Shown here piece by piece: positions 13,934 through 16,354 of a stretch of DNA of 16,354 bases. A model generated the notes under the pieces. That model saw only the letters and a program-made list of their open reading frames with translations, was not told the DNA's origin and did no database searches. The DNA is from an uncultured bacterium (GTDB lineage Bacteria; Planctomycetota; Phycisphaerae; Phycisphaerales; SM1A02). The stretch's first letter is position 1. Every line of letters starts with the position of its first letter. The stretch lies in the NCBI GenBank assembly GCA_903938205.1, contig CAJACJ010000348.1:1-16354 (forward strand), in the 5' to 3' direction. Position numbers and translations under genes: made by a program.

Positions 13934-15273
13934 ACCCGAGTCAAGTTGCCGCCGTCGCCAACAAGCCAGCGACCTTGCGAATCTTTTCCAACAACTAATT
14001 GAATCGTAGCGCCACTGGAAAGCGTCACCAACATTTTTGCAACGACCATGTGTTGCGGAATCATTTCCGTCGCTAAATCAGAGGCGCGGGCCGTGCACAA
14101 GGTTTGCAGCACATCACGAACGCGTTGCATGTTGGCTGGTTGCGTGTTGGCGGTTTCAGCATTGGCCATGTTCACAGGTTGCGTGTTGCCAGTTTCAGCG
14201 TTCGCGAGTTGCGTGGGAAGAACAAGTTGCCACTGCGTAACGCTGCGAACAAGTTGCGCAGTTGGTTCACCGTTTGCATTTTGCAACGCGATGGATTTAA
14301 TCTCGGCGGGGTCAACGCCCAACATCGTGGCATCAATGAACGCGGCGCTGGGCGGAAAAAGTGTTGAAAGCGAGCGCTTTTCAAGCTGAAATACACCTGG
14401 TCGATCGCGGCGTTTGCCGAAGCGACCGCCTGGACCCGCGGCGCCATCGCCGCCAATTTCTAGAATTTCTTCAGTGACAACGCCCTTGGACACATCCAAG
14501 GAGCGAATTGCAATCGTGGCTGCGGGCTGCGTCAAACCAAAGAGTGCCAGATCGTTTGGAGAGTCATCGATAAAGCCCTCATGTTCAAGGCGCGCAACGG
14601 CCTCCAGAAAATCCGCCACCGCGACATTGTCGGCGCGGGCTTCAATGGGTTCAATCAAAGACCAGCACCCATCTTTCTTTTCAAGAACAATTTCCAAGCG
14701 CTTGGTTCCTGAGTTCGCCTGCACAATCACGCGATCACTTTCAGCGCCCGAGCGGTCAAAAAGTCTCGCGCTCCGAAGTTGCACCGGATCGCCATCCACA
14801 AGCAAGCGATGCATTTCACTGGAGCCAGGACCGCCAATATTTTTTTCGACATCGGCGAGCCACGCCAAACCCGCGGGATGACTTTTTCCAACCCGCAACG
14901 TCGCGCTGCCATTTGGCCATGTGACTTTGATATGTGGAGCGCTTTCGTCCAAGCCTGCACGATCGGGTAACTGAGAAAGTTGAGAAGTTTGCAGCACGCG
15001 GGCCTCCGCCATGGCCACCAACATTTGCCGGATTGCCACTGGATTGGCCGACTGAACATAGGGCTGGGTTTGTTGCCAAGCATCACCCACTCTTTCAAAT
15101 ACAAGCGTTCTTCCCGCTTTTTCAAGCTGAATTGTGGAAACTTGGTCTAGGGGAATATCAAACAAAAGTTGCGCTGGACTAGCGTTGTCCACATTCGAGC
15201 GCAAGAACCAACCCAACATGATCGCAAGAAATGCGACCAACCACGGCTTGAGAAATGAAGGAATTGATTTCAT
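13873..15273 (-). CDS. DUF4340 family membrane-anchored protein
   Basis: The 466-residue product has one N-terminal membrane segment (about residues 10-24) and then a long extracytoplasmic part. It contains repeated units of the DUF4340 type: strand VSTIQLEKAGRTLVFERVGD, then W.QTQPY and a helix IRQMLVAMAEARVL, a second unit around RLEIVLEKKDGCWSLIEP, and a third around SIALQNANGEPTAQLVRS. DUF4340 proteins are usually encoded next to GldG-like ABC auxiliary proteins, as here; their biochemical role is not known. The start at 15273 is supported by AAGGAAG 5 bases upstream and by a 4-bp overlap (ATGA) with the upstream gene; the frame extends 54 codons further but without family likeness. A 13-residue tandem repeat lies in the third unit. 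The 3' end overlaps ribD by 61 bp. Confidence 0.85.
   Translation of the reverse strand: MKSIPSFLKPWLVAFLAIMLGWFLRSNVDNASPAQLLFDIPLDQVSTIQLEKAGRTLVFERVGDAWQQTQPYVQSANPVAIRQMLVAMAEARVLQTSQLSQLPDRAGLDESAPHIKVTWPNGSATLRVGKSHPAGLAWLADVEKNIGGPGSSEMHRLLVDGDPVQLRSARLFDRSGAESDRVIVQANSGTKRLEIVLEKKDGCWSLIEPIEARADNVAVADFLEAVARLEHEGFIDDSPNDLALFGLTQPAATIAIRSLDVSKGVVTEEILEIGGDGAAGPGGRFGKRRDRPGVFQLEKRSLSTLFPPSAAFIDATMLGVDPAEIKSIALQNANGEPTAQLVRSVTQWQLVLPTQLANAETGNTQPVNMANAETANTQPANMQRVRDVLQTLCTARASDLATEMIPQHMVVAKMLVTLSSGATIQLVVGKDSQGRWLVGDGGNLTRVYPATLAFPIEPALFGSSNR
14128..14205 (-). repeat. 39-bp in-frame tandem duplication in the DUF4340 gene
   Basis: Two adjacent 39-bp units (14128-14166 and 14167-14205) encode NAETGNTQPVNMA-like and NAETANTQPANMQ-like segments. 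Units differ at several bases, so the duplication is not brand new. Being in frame, it adds 13 residues in what looks like a surface loop. Confidence 0.8.
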
Positions 15274-16352
15274 CGGCGCTTCCTTGATTTCCAAATCAGA
15301 CTTCCTGTGAGTGCCATTGAAAGTGGAATTGCAAGCAAACTCATCGCACTCAGAATGACGCGCGCTTGCTCGGCAAGTTCTGGAACGCGTCCAGTATCCG
15401 CCACTGTGGAGATGGGTTCGCTTCCAGCAAGCCAACGAATCACTCCAATAGCAAGATCGCGATTGCCTGGATAGCGAAGCGTGCGCATATCTCCTTCGCT
15501 CATGCCGCTATGAAGCGTGAGCAACCAGGAAAGTCCACCCGAGATTGCGATACGAATGCCGTCGTCACGCTGAGCCACAACCAACACCGGCACGCCTTGA
15601 GTGAATATCTTTCCAGTTGGAGCCGCCTCGATGGAACGGCTGACCACGCGCGGATCACTTTCAATCCAGCGCTGTGGAGCTGGCGGAATACTTTCGACCA
15701 CGGTGGCCGTCCAAGATTCGCGCTTAGTGATTTCGATTGGAATTGGCATAGGCCACAAAATATTTTCGTTGGCGGCCATGGAAGCGCCCTGCCCCACGGC
15801 GCTTCCTGAAAACTCAACAAAACTCCGCAATTCTTTCATATTTTCAGAGCGGGCGCCAAGATCAAGAACTACTTGACCGCTTTTGGCGCGTACTCCGGCG
15901 AATTGAAATAGATCGGCCCAAGGATCGCTGATGCCCATTGCCGCGAAAGGATTTGGCGTTGCGGTTACGAAAATATTTTCGCCTTCTGACACAAGTTGCC
16001 GCGTTGCCGCCAAGAGCGCGATCTCGGCGGGATCAGGTTCCTGCGCGCTGCGATCTAGAGGAGGAACAATAATCCACACCCGCTTTACACCTTGCGTCAG
16101 TGGCCGTGTTGTCTTAGAAGGATTCCATTCATCAACTTCAATTCGTGCGGCACGCAACGACTGGACAATGAGCGACAAGTCGCCGCCACCCGAAACACTT
16201 TCCATTGGCGATGTTGCTTGTGCGTACACAATAGTGGCCGCGATACGTGGCGCGCCCTCGGCGCAGCGCATGGCCTCCGCTAATGCGAGTTCTGTCGCGT
16301 CCACACTTGTTCGCATTTGCCAGGATGGAATGGCGGCGACACCTTTTGTTCC
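15270..16352 (-). CDS. GldG-like ABC-type transport auxiliary protein (5' truncated by window edge)
   Basis: The frame is open to the right edge; codons before the first internal ATG (16316) read GTKGVAAIPSWQ, so the true start lies outside. The visible 360 residues match the C-terminal part of GldG/ABC_transp_aux proteins. They include WIIVPPLDRSAQEPDPAEIALL, a strand-helix unit followed by SEGENIFVTATPNPF (the position of the GG.lli..dP motif), then FQFAGVRAKSGQVVLDL, a second extracytoplasmic region, and a single C-terminal membrane segment (ILSAMSLLAIPLSMALTGSLIW) ending in the basic tail KSRKRR. These proteins work with an ABC-2 permease and ATPase, often beside DUF4340 genes; the former two should be just beyond the right edge. 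The stop overlaps the DUF4340 start by 4 bp. Confidence 0.82.
   Translation of the reverse strand, partial: GTKGVAAIPSWQMRTSVDATELALAEAMRCAEGAPRIAATIVYAQATSPMESVSGGGDLSLIVQSLRAARIEVDEWNPSKTTRPLTQGVKRVWIIVPPLDRSAQEPDPAEIALLAATRQLVSEGENIFVTATPNPFAAMGISDPWADLFQFAGVRAKSGQVVLDLGARSENMKELRSFVEFSGSAVGQGASMAANENILWPMPIPIEITKRESWTATVVESIPPAPQRWIESDPRVVSRSIEAAPTGKIFTQGVPVLVVAQRDDGIRIAISGGLSWLLTLHSGMSEGDMRTLRYPGNRDLAIGVIRWLAGSEPISTVADTGRVPELAEQARVILSAMSLLAIPLSMALTGSLIWKSRKRR
15279..15285 (-). promoter_or_regulatory. Shine-Dalgarno site of the DUF4340 gene
   Basis: AAGGAAG on the minus strand lies 5 bases before the ATG at 15273, inside the end of the GldG-like gene. It supports coupled translation and that start. 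Confidence 0.6.
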
Positions 16353-16354
16353 AC

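Noticed and set aside
14048..14389. Plus-strand frames opposite the DUF4340 gene
   Set aside because: They are antisense to the repeat region; their apparent repeats only mirror the 39-bp tandem duplication.
1..16354. tRNA, rRNA, CRISPR array, transposase, phage or integrase genes
   Set aside because: None was found on reading both strands; the two short repeat types seen are explained as hairpins and an in-frame duplication.

Overview
The window is a densely packed stretch of bacterial chromosome with ordinary housekeeping genes. No phage, transposon, CRISPR array, tRNA or rRNA is visible. The gene set suggests a Planctomycetota-like bacterium, possibly from the Phycisphaerae. The reasons are a GldG-like/DUF4340 gene pair, a divergent RNase H fold protein with a DEAGYGP motif, a DhnA-type class I aldolase, few good Shine-Dalgarno sites, and a PTS phosphorelay fragment beside gpsA. 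This taxonomic call is an inference from gene content, not a match.

Left block, + strand (1-5312). The C-terminal two thirds of uvrA enters from the left edge. It is followed by a hotdog acyl-CoA thioesterase that overlaps purN by 4 bp. Next comes a probable operon: hpf (ribosome hibernation), ptsN-like EIIA, an HPr gene with a likely TTG start, and gpsA (glycerol-3-phosphate dehydrogenase). The EIIA-HPr spacing is 4 bp and the gpsA start lies within a few bases of the HPr stop, so translation is probably coupled.

Middle block (5313-10353). A gap of about 250 bp holds a candidate promoter and a doubtful Cys-rich small ORF. It precedes a P1B-type ATPase that has all the phosphorylation-cycle motifs but an unusual metal site: CPG instead of CPC, and no acidic residue in the last membrane segment. 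Two minus-strand genes converge on it: class I aldolase fbaB, and a lipoprotein resembling the SecD P1 head that overlaps fbaB by 4 bp. Divergent from fbaB is an RNase HII/HIII-like protein whose putative -10 box lies so close to the ATG that the mRNA could be leaderless.

Right block (10354-16354). fusA (EF-G) is flanked by two related GC-rich hairpins. The downstream one is a textbook intrinsic terminator, but it lies inside the 5' coding region of ribD, the bifunctional riboflavin deaminase/reductase. ribD runs 61 bp into the 3' end of a convergent minus-strand DUF4340 gene. That gene is coupled to a GldG-like ABC-auxiliary gene that leaves through the right edge, so an ABC-2 permease and ATPase are expected just outside.

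The points most worth a second look are the CPG ATPase, the terminator embedded in ribD with its sister hairpin before fusA, the divergent RNase H protein, and the lipoprotein coupled to the aldolase. No clearly new multi-gene system was found.
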